From JAHDHW01 sp964551455 (lineage in GTDB: Bacteria; Bacteroidota; Bacteroidia; Chitinophagales; Saprospiraceae), in contig CAZKDA010000004.1 of NCBI GenBank assembly GCA_964551455.1, forward strand, positions 1 to 50,216: a stretch of DNA of 50,216 bases. Direction: 5' to 3'. Position numbers and translations under genes: made by a program. This document shows positions 7,120 through 16,972 of the stretch, piece after piece. The notes under the pieces were generated by a model that made no database searches, had not been told where the DNA came from, and saw only the letters and a program-made list of their open reading frames with translations. How positions within the stretch are numbered: position 1 is the first letter of the stretch; every line of letters begins with the position of its first letter.

Positions 7120-7190
7120 CCTGCCCGACAAGTCAGGCGGGTTTCAGATTTCAGATCGAAGTGAAACGAAGATCCCGACACAGTCGGGAC
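7120..7190. repeat. Dispersed palindromic repeats (copy 2)
   Basis: Two short palindromes sit close together: CTGCCCGACAAGTCAGGCGG (from 7121) and GATCCCGACACAGTCGGGAC (7171-7190). The second differs by one base from the one at 5150-5169. They are embedded in ACTTCAGAT/TTTCAGAT direct repeats. The tract has no coding potential. Confidence 0.6.
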
Positions 7191-7275
7191 TTCAGATGTT
7201 AGACTTCAGAACTTGTTACTTGGGGCAGGGATAGTAGAGGATTTAATGCCCCGCCATCAGATATTTTGCTTTCGC

Positions 7276-7309
7276 AAAAAAAAACCTCCTCCGTTTCCGG
7301 AGGAGGTTT
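7276..7309 (-). terminator. Rho-independent terminator of the large secreted protein gene
   Basis: A 9-bp GC-rich stem CCTCCTCCG/CGGAGGAGG (7285-7293 with 7298-7306), extended by three A-T pairs, has a 4-nt loop. Read on the - strand it is followed by a run of nine U. It lies 46 bp past the stop of the 1439-aa gene. Confidence 0.9.
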
Positions 7310-7354
7310 CAAAATATATGATCTCATGAAAAATTACATTTTATGGGAAAGCGA

Positions 7355-10300
7355 TCAATCCAGCAGCACCATTTTTTTCGATGCAATGTGATTTGCGCTT
7401 TCCAACTGGTAATACAGCACGCCACTACTCTGTAGCTCCGCGCGGTTGATGCTGATCTCGTTGTAACCTTTTGCAAAATCTCCTTCGATCAGTTTGATCG
7501 TGCGACCGGAGATGTCGAAAATTTTGAACGTAGCCTTTCCGCCTTCCGGCAAATAGAACCCGATGAGGGTTTCATCCTTGAATGGATTCGGCTGATTCTG
7601 GAGCAGTTCAAACCGGCCGGAAGCAACTGTTCCGAGTTCATCGGCAAATTGCAATGAAAGGTCGAGCAGCCCCTTGTGGTCATAAGCCTCCGCCTTTGTG
7701 AAGCGCGAGTCGATACCGATCAGTTCGCTGAGTTGAGCATTTCGGTTTGCAGTGAAAGAAAGACTGAACAACACCTTGCCATTTTCGAGCGAAATGCTTT
7801 CTGCATTTGCATTCCAGCTTGCAGTGATCACCCCTTCGCCGAGTTTGTGCAAACCTAAGTTTGCATCGCTGAGGTGATCCAGATCGCCCGGGTTCAGGCC
7901 ATTGAATGTCAAAGCATTATTGTCAAAGCTCAGGGTAAACTGAAAGCCTTCAACCTGTTCGAAATCCTTAGCTTCAAAATCGAAACGATAGGTTTCTCCT
8001 GCTTTGAGGTCTTGGTTTTTGAGGTTGAAAACCAATTCACCATTTGCGCTTCGGTCGCTGGCACCTCCGGAAAGGTTGTTCGGATTGGCGCTACAGTTTA
8101 CATCCCCTACTTTGATACCCACGAAGTTGGCCACCTCATCTTCTGAAAGGCCATTGATGGTATAAACTTCGGGGAATGACGAAGTAAAAGGATTCAGCGG
8201 ATCGGGGAATACAAATTCCGCATCCACAAAACGCCATGAGGTGTTATTCGGAAATTCATCTTCGATGAACAGGATCACTTTTCTCAACTCAACCATGTCG
8301 AGCGTTGATACAGAACCTGATTTGTTGATGTCGGCAGCGATGATCTTGTAAGGCGTTGATAGAAGCTCAACTTGCAGGATGTGTTTGCTCATAAGCACGA
8401 GGTCGTAGGTTGAAACGCCGTTCAGGATGTTTCCATTATTTCCGGGTGTGATAGTGTAATTGCTGTTGCTCGGAAGGTTAAAGCCGAAAGCTCCGTTATC
8501 GCCCGTTATGGCAATGTCCTGCATATTGTCGCCCACTACCTCGATATTGACATTGGCAACGTCATCGCCTTCTTCATTTTCGATTCCTCCGGAGACGTTG
8601 AAGGTGGGAGGCGTATTACATACCGAAGGTGCGTTGTTGTCCTGCAATGTTAATGCTACCTCCAGGCTTTCCCAGTTGCCGTTGATATCCTCAACCCATA
8701 TTTCTACAATAAGTGGTTGCGGCAAATCCACATGGGTACAGTTAAAAGTAAAACAATCATCAAAGCCGACAGGAGGAGTATCTCCACCACCCGAAGTTGG
8801 ATAAACAATGAGCCATTGCTCGATAGCGCAATTGTCATTTGTCGGGTTGTTTGGATTGTCAAAGTCCTCCGCACATACTTCGACCATCTGGGTTTGCATG
8901 ATATTGGTGGTCAGTTCGAGTATTAAATTCATGTTCGGCGTTTTGCAATCTTTGATCACGAAGGGGTATTCGCAAGTTGAAAAATTGCCGCAACCATCTT
9001 CAACTTTCCACTTTATCAAATGGGTTCCTAACTCAAAAACATCAGTAATGGAGCCGTCATCATCGGGGTCAGCGATCCAGGGGGTATTGAATCCCGGATT
9101 ATTGAGATAATCCAGATCGATGCGGTAATAATAATTCAGTTCATTACAGTCATCGTCGGCAACAACAGTCAAAGTAGCAGCGCCTTCTTCACAATTATCA
9201 TCATAGCTGCAAAAATCTTCGGGTTGTTCGCAGGTAATGATTACGGGAGGAAGGGTATTCATCACGGTAATTTCCTGGATATTTGTCCAGCAGGCCATAT
9301 CGACATTGTACGGGAAAGCATCACAACCATTCGCTGGCTGGCACATGTCGAAGACGACCCATTTTCTCCAAATCTTGATACAGCCGTTAGCAATGGGTGC
9401 CGTCCATTCGTCAAGGATAGCATGCCCTACCATGTCGCAAGGCGTATCATTGTATTGAGGTTCGCCGGTTGTGGAAGGCAGGGTACAACCTGAATTATTG
9501 ATGTTTGGAGGCCAGATGATCGTATTGGGATTGAAAGGCGTCAGGTTCTCTATGTAAATAAATTGGGTACAAATATCTGTGTTACCGCTTGGGTCTGTTG
9601 CTGTCCAGGTTCTGGCGATGAACCCGGTGTTGCAATTATCCAGATTTGAAACTTCAGAGTAATCTATTACAACATTACAATTGTCAGTAGCTGTTGCAAA
9701 TCCGGTAACATTGGGGGAGGTATCTTCCCAACAATCGACTGTAACATCATCCGGGCAATCGATGATCGGATCAATTTTATCATCGACTGGAACATCCACC
9801 ATACAAATATTCCAGTTCCCGGCTTCATCTTCTACGCGGACAGCCACCGTTACCGTATTACCAACATCACAACAATAGAAAGGCACATAGTCACCAAATT
9901 GCGTTGCATCATTTCCCGGACAATGCGGGCTATCCATTCTACTGGCTTGAATGGAAACTATACCGCAATTGTCGCTGCTGCCTTCTTCAAAAACGTGTGC
10001 AGCTATCAAAGTAGGATCAGTAGAGATCGAAACGCTCACCTGGTCGCAAACAGCAATTGGGTTGATCTGGTCTTCTACGGTGATCGTATAAGAACATTCT
10101 TCTCCTTCATTTCCGCATTCGTCGATTGCATGCACAGCTATCGTGTGAACGCCGATCGGCAGGTTATTTACCACGTTTCCATTTACGGGATCTCCGTTTA
10201 AAGTGGTAATGATGAAAACCACACCGGAGCAGTTGTCATCAGTGGTTACAGGCTCCAAAATCACAAAGCCGGATAAACAACTGTTCGGCGCGGTACTCAC

Positions 10301-11674
10301 CGTTCTGTCATCAGGGCAATCGACCGTGGGGCCTTCTTTATCCAGGACTTTGATCGTTTGTGTACAAACAACCATTCCATCATTGCCCTCCAGCGGACAA
10401 TCCTGCATCAGTGTCCAGGTACGGATATATTTTACGTTGGCGTCGCAATCCAACGGAACGACCTGATCGGTGTAAAAAAGCACAATGTCACAGGCCACAT
10501 TCTGCTGGATAACTACACCACCAACAGTAGGATAACCGGTAACACTCGGATGGGGATGGCCGTTGATGTCGGTTTGGAAGTTGTCATCACAAGAAAGTGA
10601 CTGGCTTTGGATATCATCTAGATTCGGCGGACATTGAAATGTGCTATTGTCAATCCGCATCACTTCGATGGTTTGAATACAAACCGGCGGGCCATCGGGA
10701 TCGTATGGATTATACCAATATTTAGTGATGATCTCGACCAATTGGCTAGAACAAGGCTGCGGAGCGATATTTTCGCCATAGATCAATTGTACGCCGGGGC
10801 AATTTTCAACAACAGGAGCGCCAAAATCCGTTGACTGACCACAGAGAACAGATTCCATGGAAGAAGGACAGGTTATAACCAGATCGTTCGGGACCCAGTC
10901 GTCGTCCTCCATATTGATCAGATCACCGTGGTAATTATTACCACTCTGATCCGACAAAACATCGCCGCTTCCATCTTCCATGTCGTAATACGCCTCCAAA
11001 CTTCCGGGAAGGATGCTATTCGCCGGAGGGTGCGGAATAGCGGTAGCAAGAGTTGAGATATTTCCCCCGGAAAGATCCGTGCTCCAGATAGCCACGTCAT
11101 CTATCAAACCCTGGAAAAAGGCGTCCACAGCAGGCGGCGCTTCAAGTCTTCTTCTGCCGATGAGCAGTGTATTGACTTTGCATGGACCTGGATCGGCAAA
11201 GTTCATCGGGGAAGTTCCCAGCAAGTTACCGTCGAGATACACAGAAACATTACCGCCATTTTTCACAGCGGCCACATGGTGCCATATTCCGGCTGTGATC
11301 ACGTTCGGAAAATTTAACAGCTCGACCGGCATGCCGTTGGTATGGTAGGTAAAAACTTCCAGGTCGTCGTCGTTGACCCTGATGACAAAAGTGCCTGCAT
11401 CAGCTCCATTAGAATTTCTTATAATAGAAACGATCGGCCTTCGGCCTACAGTCAAGTCCACATTAAACCAGGCTGCAACGGTAAAATTAATATCGTCTGC
11501 AGGGCATATTGGTGCATCATCGACTTGCACGTATTCAAGGGCGGGAGTATTATTTTTAAAATCCAAGGCAAAGCACCCGACCTGTGCATAAGAAATTGAA
11601 GCCCAGGAAACCATTATCGCCATCAGCAAAAGGCATTTCCTGAAACTCGTTTTGTAAAGCTTTTTTAAGTTCAT
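7355..11674 (-). CDS. Large secreted multidomain HYR protein with T9SS sorting domain
   Basis: 1439 aa. Sec signal peptide at 1-30 (LLLMAIMVSWASISYAQ). A LamG/concanavalin-like domain spans about 40-220 (IWHHVAAVKNGGNVSVYLDG). Several HYR and related Ig-like modules follow (about 440-1000), rich in paired cysteines, with the typical phrase VDCPDDRTVSTAPNSCLSG. Near 1100-1200 lies a dockerin-like segment with a Ca-binding loop (DINKSGSVSTLD), then a cohesin-like beta domain (about 1215-1335). The last 85 residues are a type A T9SS sorting domain (LLQNQPNPFKDETLIGFYLP to KKMVLLD). It should be secreted through Sec and T9SS to the cell surface as an adhesin or matrix protein; the ligand is unknown. 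It is a single-gene unit with its own terminator. Confidence 0.9.
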   Translation of the reverse strand: MNLKKLYKTSFRKCLLLMAIMVSWASISYAQVGCFALDFKNNTPALEYVQVDDAPICPADDINFTVAAWFNVDLTVGRRPIVSIIRNSNGADAGTFVIRVNDDDLEVFTYHTNGMPVELLNFPNVITAGIWHHVAAVKNGGNVSVYLDGNLLGTSPMNFADPGPCKVNTLLIGRRRLEAPPAVDAFFQGLIDDVAIWSTDLSGGNISTLATAIPHPPANSILPGSLEAYYDMEDGSGDVLSDQSGNNYHGDLINMEDDDWVPNDLVITCPSSMESVLCGQSTDFGAPVVENCPGVQLIYGENIAPQPCSSQLVEIITKYWYNPYDPDGPPVCIQTIEVMRIDNSTFQCPPNLDDIQSQSLSCDDNFQTDINGHPHPSVTGYPTVGGVVIQQNVACDIVLFYTDQVVPLDCDANVKYIRTWTLMQDCPLEGNDGMVVCTQTIKVLDKEGPTVDCPDDRTVSTAPNSCLSGFVILEPVTTDDNCSGVVFIITTLNGDPVNGNVVNNLPIGVHTIAVHAIDECGNEGEECSYTITVEDQINPIAVCDQVSVSISTDPTLIAAHVFEEGSSDNCGIVSIQASRMDSPHCPGNDATQFGDYVPFYCCDVGNTVTVAVRVEDEAGNWNICMVDVPVDDKIDPIIDCPDDVTVDCWEDTSPNVTGFATATDNCNVVIDYSEVSNLDNCNTGFIARTWTATDPSGNTDICTQFIYIENLTPFNPNTIIWPPNINNSGCTLPSTTGEPQYNDTPCDMVGHAILDEWTAPIANGCIKIWRKWVVFDMCQPANGCDAFPYNVDMACWTNIQEITVMNTLPPVIITCEQPEDFCSYDDNCEEGAATLTVVADDDCNELNYYYRIDLDYLNNPGFNTPWIADPDDDGSITDVFELGTHLIKWKVEDGCGNFSTCEYPFVIKDCKTPNMNLILELTTNIMQTQMVEVCAEDFDNPNNPTNDNCAIEQWLIVYPTSGGGDTPPVGFDDCFTFNCTHVDLPQPLIVEIWVEDINGNWESLEVALTLQDNNAPSVCNTPPTFNVSGGIENEEGDDVANVNIEVVGDNMQDIAITGDNGAFGFNLPSNSNYTITPGNNGNILNGVSTYDLVLMSKHILQVELLSTPYKIIAADINKSGSVSTLDMVELRKVILFIEDEFPNNTSWRFVDAEFVFPDPLNPFTSSFPEVYTINGLSEDEVANFVGIKVGDVNCSANPNNLSGGASDRSANGELVFNLKNQDLKAGETYRFDFEAKDFEQVEGFQFTLSFDNNALTFNGLNPGDLDHLSDANLGLHKLGEGVITASWNANAESISLENGKVLFSLSFTANRNAQLSELIGIDSRFTKAEAYDHKGLLDLSLQFADELGTVASGRFELLQNQPNPFKDETLIGFYLPEGGKATFKIFDISGRTIKLIEGDFAKGYNEISINRAELQSSGVLYYQLESANHIASKKMVLLD

Positions 11675-12508
11675 GAAATTAGGGATTTAGAGTTTGTGAA
11701 TAAATTGTTTGTTTTGTTTAAGCATTCGATCAGGCACACGACTGCTTATGCACATTGCAGCGCGTTCACTGGCATTGTGACCGGATCAGTTTTTTTTATT
11801 TTTCATGAAATCTTAAAAGGTTCTGTGTGGGACCAGGCATCTGAACGAAATGCACAAAATGCCACAAAACCACTGCATTCCCGGGCTATTGGGCCGGGTC
11901 GGTCATGCAATAGTTACACAGAAAGCCAGGTTGACTGAATGCACAGAAAACCTGTTCGGTTGTTGGAGATTGCATTGTGGGAAACCATTCGTGCGCCCTT
12001 GAATCCGTTGCTTTTCAAGCTGTTTGATAACAACGGTTTTTAGCCCGGAAAACATCGAGATAAAAGGGCGCAGAATTAAACATGATATTAAAAATCCCAG
12101 ATTGCAAATTTTGTAAAGCAGACAGCTTGATGGCTTCGGCAGCGCCGTCGCATAAGCCGGAAAGGACAAATCCACGAAGGCCTTCATCCATTCCAACTGC
12201 TCTTCAGCAGTATTCTGCTTTGCCTGTATTGCGAAGTCAGGCAGCTTTAAAATCGGTTAGTGGGAAAATTGAGAGATAAAAACGGTTTTGAAATAGTCCT
12301 GTTAATTTGAAGCGAAGTTTTCTTATTCAGAACTTGGCCGCATGATAAGAGGTATTACAAAATTTATTAATACCGATATTGCAGCATTTGTGACAACTAA
12401 AATTTAAAAACTCTGTTGACGAGCCAGGAATGGTTTTGCAAAATCTTCTCTTTAAAAACAATTTAATATCTTCGCTGTCGATTACAGAATCCAAAGTTTC
12501 CGTTTGCC
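11675..12508. other. 834-bp intergenic stretch between divergent genes
   Basis: I see no recognisable gene, RNA or mobile element here. Open frames of 65-97 codons exist on both strands (for example 11903-12196 on -) but lack family resemblance and do not continue each other. The right end near 12467-12474 has TATCTTCG, a near match to a -7 box about 35 nt before the channel gene. The left end should hold the promoter of the large secreted protein. The length is unusual for this otherwise compact segment and it could contain a decayed gene. Confidence 0.4.
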
Positions 12509-14140
12509 ATGAAGCATTTCAAATTTGCCATACTGTGCCTGTTTTATAGTTTGTCATTGTTCGCGCAAGATGACAAATCCCCTTCCCCTACCCTGGAAAG
12601 CCCGTACAACACCATTTATGTACATTTGTATTATTTACAACCGGAAACCTACCGCCCTGACATTGCGGCTGTGACAATATCCCGGACGGAAACAGACAGC
12701 TTGCAAAGGATCAAAGCTGCCATCCAGCTCAAACAAATATTGGATGGCAAGGGGCTTTTTGTGCATTTGAATTTGTTGCCACAAGAGCCTGATTTTACCG
12801 ATTCTATTTCACAAAAGAATTTTTACACCCCTTTCCCAAAAGCGCTTCCGGAAGTATTCCTTGAAAAATCTGATGGCAAATGGTACTACTCATCCGAGAC
12901 CATCAGGATGTTGCCTGAATTGCACAAAAAAACATTTCCTTATGGTACCGACAGGCTTTTAAACCTTTTCCCGGAAACAAGGCATGGCCGGTTTTTAGGT
13001 TTGAATCTTTGGCAATACGTAGCCATTGCCATCCTTGCCGTATTGGTATGGCTGGGAAAGTATGTTTTATCGACATTGCTGTTGCCTGTAGTAAGAGGAA
13101 TTGTAAGATCCCGTGTGCGTTCAGAGGTAATCCGCCCGGAACAGATCCTGAGAGTTGCAAGATCACTTAGCTGGATTTTTTTGATCTGGTTGGTAAAAAT
13201 TCTTCTTCCGGTGCTTCAGTTACCGGTTGCATTGGCAGAGTGGAGTCTTTTGGCAACCAATATATTTATTGTAGTACTCGCAGTGCTTTTATTGCTCAGA
13301 GTGCTCGATATCGTGATGACATTCATGCAGAGCTATGCCGAAACGACGGAAAGCAAAATGGATGAACAACTGATGCCCATCCTCAACCGGATCGTTCAGG
13401 TTATCCTCGTGATCGGTGGAATAATAAAAATATTGAGCCTGATGGAAGTCAATGTCACCGCTTTGATCGCCGGCGTTTCGATAGGTGGATTGGCATTGGC
13501 GCTGGCAGCACAGGATACCGTGAAAAACCTGATCGGCTCGGCCATGATATTTTTTGATCGTCCTTTTCAGATCGGCGATTATGTGTCAGGGGCTGATTTT
13601 GAAGGCACTATTGTAGAAGTCGGGTTTCGATCAACGCGAATCCGAAGGGTCGATTTTACGATCATTTCCGTGCCAAACGGAGCTATTTCCAATGTAACGG
13701 TAGCCAATTTGGGAATGCGTAAGTTTCGTATGTTCATTTTGAATATCGGCATCACTTACGACACGCCCCCCGCTTTGATCGAAAAGTTTTTGGAAGGATT
13801 GAAACTGATCATTCATAACCATCCTGCTACTGTAAAAGACAATTATTTTGTCCATTTCAACAACCTCGAAGCATCTTCGCTCAATATTTTGTTCCGGGTT
13901 GCCTTGCAAGTTCCCGACCTGGCGCTTGATTTGGCAACGAAAGAAGAACTATTGTTAGGGATTATGAGGCTCGCCGAATCACTCGGAATCAACTTCGCTT
14001 TCCCCTCCACTTCGCTTTATGTCGAACAGATCCCCGATCAAAAAAGCCCAATTGCGCCTTATAATACAAATTCGGACGAAATTGATCGGAAAATTGAAAC
14101 TTTCCTCGAAGATTTTAAAAAACGTATTTCGACGACCTGA
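12509..14140 (+). CDS. MscS-family mechanosensitive ion channel
   Basis: 543 aa. A Sec signal (FKFAILCLFYSLSLFAQ) precedes a periplasmic domain of about 140 residues, then four or so membrane helices between about 165 and 350. The pore helix and MscS core are clear at about 320-365: Gly/Ala-rich AGVSIGGLALALAAQDTVKN followed by FFDRPFQIGDYV. The cytoplasmic beta domain and vestibule follow (VEVGFRSTRIRRVD). Such channels open under membrane tension and release solutes in osmotic downshock. It is larger than E. coli MscS (286 aa) because of the extra N-terminal periplasmic domain and helices. It stands alone, and no partner is indicated. Confidence 0.92.
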   Translation: MKHFKFAILCLFYSLSLFAQDDKSPSPTLESPYNTIYVHLYYLQPETYRPDIAAVTISRTETDSLQRIKAAIQLKQILDGKGLFVHLNLLPQEPDFTDSISQKNFYTPFPKALPEVFLEKSDGKWYYSSETIRMLPELHKKTFPYGTDRLLNLFPETRHGRFLGLNLWQYVAIAILAVLVWLGKYVLSTLLLPVVRGIVRSRVRSEVIRPEQILRVARSLSWIFLIWLVKILLPVLQLPVALAEWSLLATNIFIVVLAVLLLLRVLDIVMTFMQSYAETTESKMDEQLMPILNRIVQVILVIGGIIKILSLMEVNVTALIAGVSIGGLALALAAQDTVKNLIGSAMIFFDRPFQIGDYVSGADFEGTIVEVGFRSTRIRRVDFTIISVPNGAISNVTVANLGMRKFRMFILNIGITYDTPPALIEKFLEGLKLIIHNHPATVKDNYFVHFNNLEASSLNILFRVALQVPDLALDLATKEELLLGIMRLAESLGINFAFPSTSLYVEQIPDQKSPIAPYNTNSDEIDRKIETFLEDFKKRISTT

Positions 14141-14294
14141 ACCCCAAAAGTATATTTTCTGCCGGTTGTGCAATCCAATGCCAAGCATTTTAAGGTTCAG
14201 TTTTTTTTGAATTCAAGCTGTTTTTTTTCTTGCCTGACATTCAAGCAGTTGAGAATTATTTTAAACTTTTTTAAAACAATAAGTTTTATTTTTA

Positions 14295-14326
14295 TTTGAC
14301 TATTTTAAACATTTTGTTTTATTTTG
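14295..14326 (+). promoter_or_regulatory. Candidate promoter of the glucosaminidase gene
   Basis: TTTG (14295-14298) is followed after 21 nt by TATTTTG (14320-14326), one base short of TAnnTTTG. The likely start of transcription is about 35 nt before the ATG. The region is very AT-rich, so chance matches are common. Confidence 0.35.
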
Positions 14327-14367
14327 TTGTCGCACCTTGATTTTTAAAAACAAAAAACAAAAACAAG

Positions 14368-15144
14368 ATGGCAAGAAAAAAAATACACCAATTGATCGCT
14401 TCCAAACTTTCCCGGATCGCCAGGCAATTTGCCGGTTTTTGTTGGCGAAACAGCATCCGGATATTGGTTATAGTTTTATTCGCCGGTTTCCTGATGCAGC
14501 ATGATTTCAGCTTTGAATTCAACATCAACTCAAAGGGCAATTATTTTCGGCAAACCGAAACCCCTGAAGCTTTTTCCATTATCCCCCCTTTCGGTCGGAT
14601 ATTCGAAAAAGAGCAGGCTGTCGATGTTATACCACTGAACAATACGGAAATAAAAAGCCCGCAAAATGTTTCGACACTGGAAATTTCTTCAATCACCAAA
14701 ACCCGGAAACAACAAAACTATGTGGGGCGTTTTGCGGAAGTCGCCCGCAGTGAGATGAAAAAATACGGCATCCCCGCGAGCATTACTTTAGCGCAGGGAA
14801 TCCACGAAAGCAATGCTGGCGACAGCCCACTTTCGACTGAAAACAACAATCATTTCGGTATCAAATGTTTTAGCAAAAGTTGTTCGAAAGGTCATTGCTC
14901 CAATTTCACGGACGACAGCCACAAGGACTTTTTCCGCAAATACGAAACGGCCTGGGAAAGCTACCGGGCACATAGCATTATGCTTGGCGGTGATCGTTAT
15001 AAGCATCTGAAAAAACTGGGAACTTCAGATTACAAAAACTGGGCAATAGGATTGCAAAAGGCGGGATATGCCACTGACAAGCGATACGCTGAAAAGCTGA
15101 TCCGAATCATCGAAGCTCTGGATTTGCATCAATACGATCAATGA
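14368..15144 (+). CDS. Glycoside hydrolase family 73 glucosaminidase (peptidoglycan hydrolase)
   Basis: 258 aa. A basic N-terminus is followed by one membrane helix (SIRILVIVLFAGFLM, about 30-47), a linker and a GH73 domain from about 118. The motif ASITLAQGIHESNAG carries the catalytic Glu147, and the family continues with NNHFGIKC, YETAWESYRAHS and the C-terminal LQKAGYATDKRYAEKLIRII. GH73 enzymes cut between GlcNAc and MurNAc in peptidoglycan during growth or cell separation. It would be anchored in the inner membrane facing the periplasm. No LysM or SH3 cell-wall-binding domain is present. Three cysteines (CFSKSCSKGHC) lie near the active site. Confidence 0.9.
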   Translation: MARKKIHQLIASKLSRIARQFAGFCWRNSIRILVIVLFAGFLMQHDFSFEFNINSKGNYFRQTETPEAFSIIPPFGRIFEKEQAVDVIPLNNTEIKSPQNVSTLEISSITKTRKQQNYVGRFAEVARSEMKKYGIPASITLAQGIHESNAGDSPLSTENNNHFGIKCFSKSCSKGHCSNFTDDSHKDFFRKYETAWESYRAHSIMLGGDRYKHLKKLGTSDYKNWAIGLQKAGYATDKRYAEKLIRIIEALDLHQYDQ

Positions 15145-15310
15145 ACAACAAAGCGAAATTTTCCAAACTATTTTGCGTTTTTCGATCAGGCATGTTCAAC
15201 ATTTGTTAATCATTTTTTAAATTACGCCAGATCGCAATGGTTTTTGCTCATTTGGTATTATAAATGCCGAATTTGTTTAATGTAAAATAGTTGTCCACCG
15301 ACTTGCAACC

Positions 15311-16246
15311 ATGAATAAATATCTGCTTTTAATCATCCTGCTATTTACCTTTTCCTTTTCTCCTGCGCAAACTTTCCGGGATTCAACCAGCCTTGAAGTT
15401 TTTCTTGCCAAAAATCACATCGAAGCCCAAAAGGCTGATAATGGTTTATATTACCTGATCGAGCGGGAAGGCAGCGGCACTTTGCCAAAGTCCGGAGATT
15501 ACGTCATGATCAATTATTCGGGCATGCTCCTCGATAGCACATCGTTCGACCGATCCGATCCCGACGACCCTTTCGTTTTTCAATTGGGGTATCGCCAGGT
15601 CATTTTGGGGCTGGATAAAGGACTCCCTTATTTTCCCGTTGGCAGCAAGGGAAAACTGTTCATCCCTCCGAACCTCGGTTATGGAAATGTTGGGGTCGGT
15701 AATGTGATCCCGCCAAATGCCAATCTGCTTTTCGAAGTGGAAGTTTTGGAAGTGATGGACCTGGATGCCTACGACAAGTACATGGAACAACTGGATGAAA
15801 AGGAAAGAAAAGAATATGAGGAATTTCAACAAAAGCAATTTTTGGAAGACAAACGATTGATCAATGATTATGCAGCGGCACATAAACTGAAAACTACACG
15901 CACCTCCTCCGGATTGAGTTATGCGATCACAAAAAAAGGAAAAGGCGCCAATGCAACAAAAGGAAATACGTTGACTGTACATTATGAAGGATACCTGATC
16001 GACGATACGCTTTTCGATTCATCTTACAAAAACAAAAAACCATATACATTTCAGTTGGGAAAAGGAAAAACCATCGAAGGCTGGGAAGAAGGGTTACAGT
16101 TTTTTAAAAAAGGCAGCGAGGGCTGGTTGCTCATTCCGTCGCAACTAGCCTATGGCCCGCAACCCATCGAAGAAGATGATATCAAAATTCCCGCAAATTC
16201 CGTCCTGATTTTTAAAATTGAAATAGTTGACATCAGCGATGAATGA
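15311..16246 (+). CDS. FKBP-type peptidyl-prolyl isomerase with two FKBP domains
   Basis: 311 aa. Signal peptide LLLIILLFTFSFSPAQ at the N-terminus. Two FKBP domains follow: one at about 40-155 (GDYVMINYSGMLLDSTSFDR, then IPPNLGYGNVGVGNVIPPNA) and one at about 195-309 (VHYEGYLIDDTLFDSSYKNK, then LIPSQLAYGP). The helical linker between them is rich in Glu, Lys and Gln. These enzymes speed proline isomerisation and help fold exported proteins; secretion places it in the periplasm. The two domains are only moderately alike, so this is an old duplication. A bidirectional terminator follows. Confidence 0.92.
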   Translation: MNKYLLLIILLFTFSFSPAQTFRDSTSLEVFLAKNHIEAQKADNGLYYLIEREGSGTLPKSGDYVMINYSGMLLDSTSFDRSDPDDPFVFQLGYRQVILGLDKGLPYFPVGSKGKLFIPPNLGYGNVGVGNVIPPNANLLFEVEVLEVMDLDAYDKYMEQLDEKERKEYEEFQQKQFLEDKRLINDYAAAHKLKTTRTSSGLSYAITKKGKGANATKGNTLTVHYEGYLIDDTLFDSSYKNKKPYTFQLGKGKTIEGWEEGLQFFKKGSEGWLLIPSQLAYGPQPIEEDDIKIPANSVLIFKIEIVDISDE

Positions 16247-16270
16247 CCTGATTCATTGGGTTTGAGACAC

Positions 16271-16313
16271 AAAAAAAGAGCTGATCCTTCGCTAAACCGG
16301 ATCAGCTCTTTTT
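16271..16313. terminator. Bidirectional rho-independent terminator
   Basis: A perfect 10-bp stem GAGCTGATCC/GGATCAGCTC (16278-16287 with 16299-16308) has an A run on the left and a T run on the right, so it works on both strands. It separates the convergent FKBP and lipoprotein genes. Confidence 0.92.
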
Positions 16314-16332
16314 ATTTGCCTGGTATTCCGGA

Positions 16333-16836
16333 TCACATTTCTTTTAAGGTTTTGATGATGGTAGTTTCTTCGTCACCTGCCTTGGCTATATTTACAAGCA
16401 AAATGTATCTTTTCTTTGCTTCCTTGTCGTCTTTAATGAATTTCGTCAAAAAATGCCTGATGGGCGGCACGTCGTTTTCCTGTTCCGGAGTACTTTGCTG
16501 GTCGCCATCGGTTTTTCTTTCCCAGTTGTGTTTAGGAAGGCTTTCAAGGTAAAAATCTCTGACTGCTTCAAAGCTTTTTTTGCTTTTTTCCCAAACCTGG
16601 ATTCCCGTTTTGTTTTTGGAATTATTTAACTCCTTCTTATTCAGAACAAAGGCGTCATCAATCAGTGGAACGTCTATATCTTTTAAAATAGCCGGGTATT
16701 CCACCTGCTCTCTCGATTCCCTGTCGAAAGAAGTATTTGCTGTGCTGATCTGCTTCTCAGTCGGCTCCGATTGGGAACATGAAAGCAGCAGCAGCACTGA
16801 TAAAAAAATTGAACTTAGTGTGATATGTTTATACAT
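16333..16836 (-). CDS. Small lipoprotein, function unknown
   Basis: 167 aa from the ATG that begins MYKHITLSSIFLSVLLLLSC, whose lipobox gives lipidated Cys20; an upstream in-frame ATG would add 25 residues before the signal peptide and is unlikely. The mature part is hydrophilic, with a DDAFVLNKKELNNSK stretch, then a compact alpha/beta region (SFEAVRDFYLESLPKHNWER) that resembles small periplasmic domains with a single helix packed on strands. I cannot name the family. It probably sits in the inner leaflet of the outer membrane. It ends at the shared terminator. Confidence 0.7.
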   Translation of the reverse strand: MYKHITLSSIFLSVLLLLSCSQSEPTEKQISTANTSFDRESREQVEYPAILKDIDVPLIDDAFVLNKKELNNSKNKTGIQVWEKSKKSFEAVRDFYLESLPKHNWERKTDGDQQSTPEQENDVPPIRHFLTKFIKDDKEAKKRYILLVNIAKAGDEETTIIKTLKEM

Positions 16837-16908
16837 TTTTATGTGATTTTTTTGATTAAAGATTAAAGGGTGATATGCCAAAATTGTACCATAAGAACTG
16901 GCAAAAAA

Positions 16909-16947
16909 CAAAGGAAGCCGATCTGCTTTTAACAGATTGGCTTCGAG
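16909..16947 (-). terminator. Rho-independent terminator of tatA
   Basis: On the - strand the stem GAAGCCAATCTG/CAGATCGGCTTC (16914-16925 with 16933-16944, one G-U pair) is followed by a U-rich tail. It lies about 30 bp after the TatA stop. Confidence 0.75.
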
Positions 16948-16972
16948 TCAATAACGATTTATGTGAATTGTT

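Noticed and set aside
7355..11674. Cohesin and dockerin taken as a cellulosome
   Set aside because: There are no glycoside hydrolases or other dockerin proteins nearby; such modules occur widely in secreted Bacteroidota proteins.
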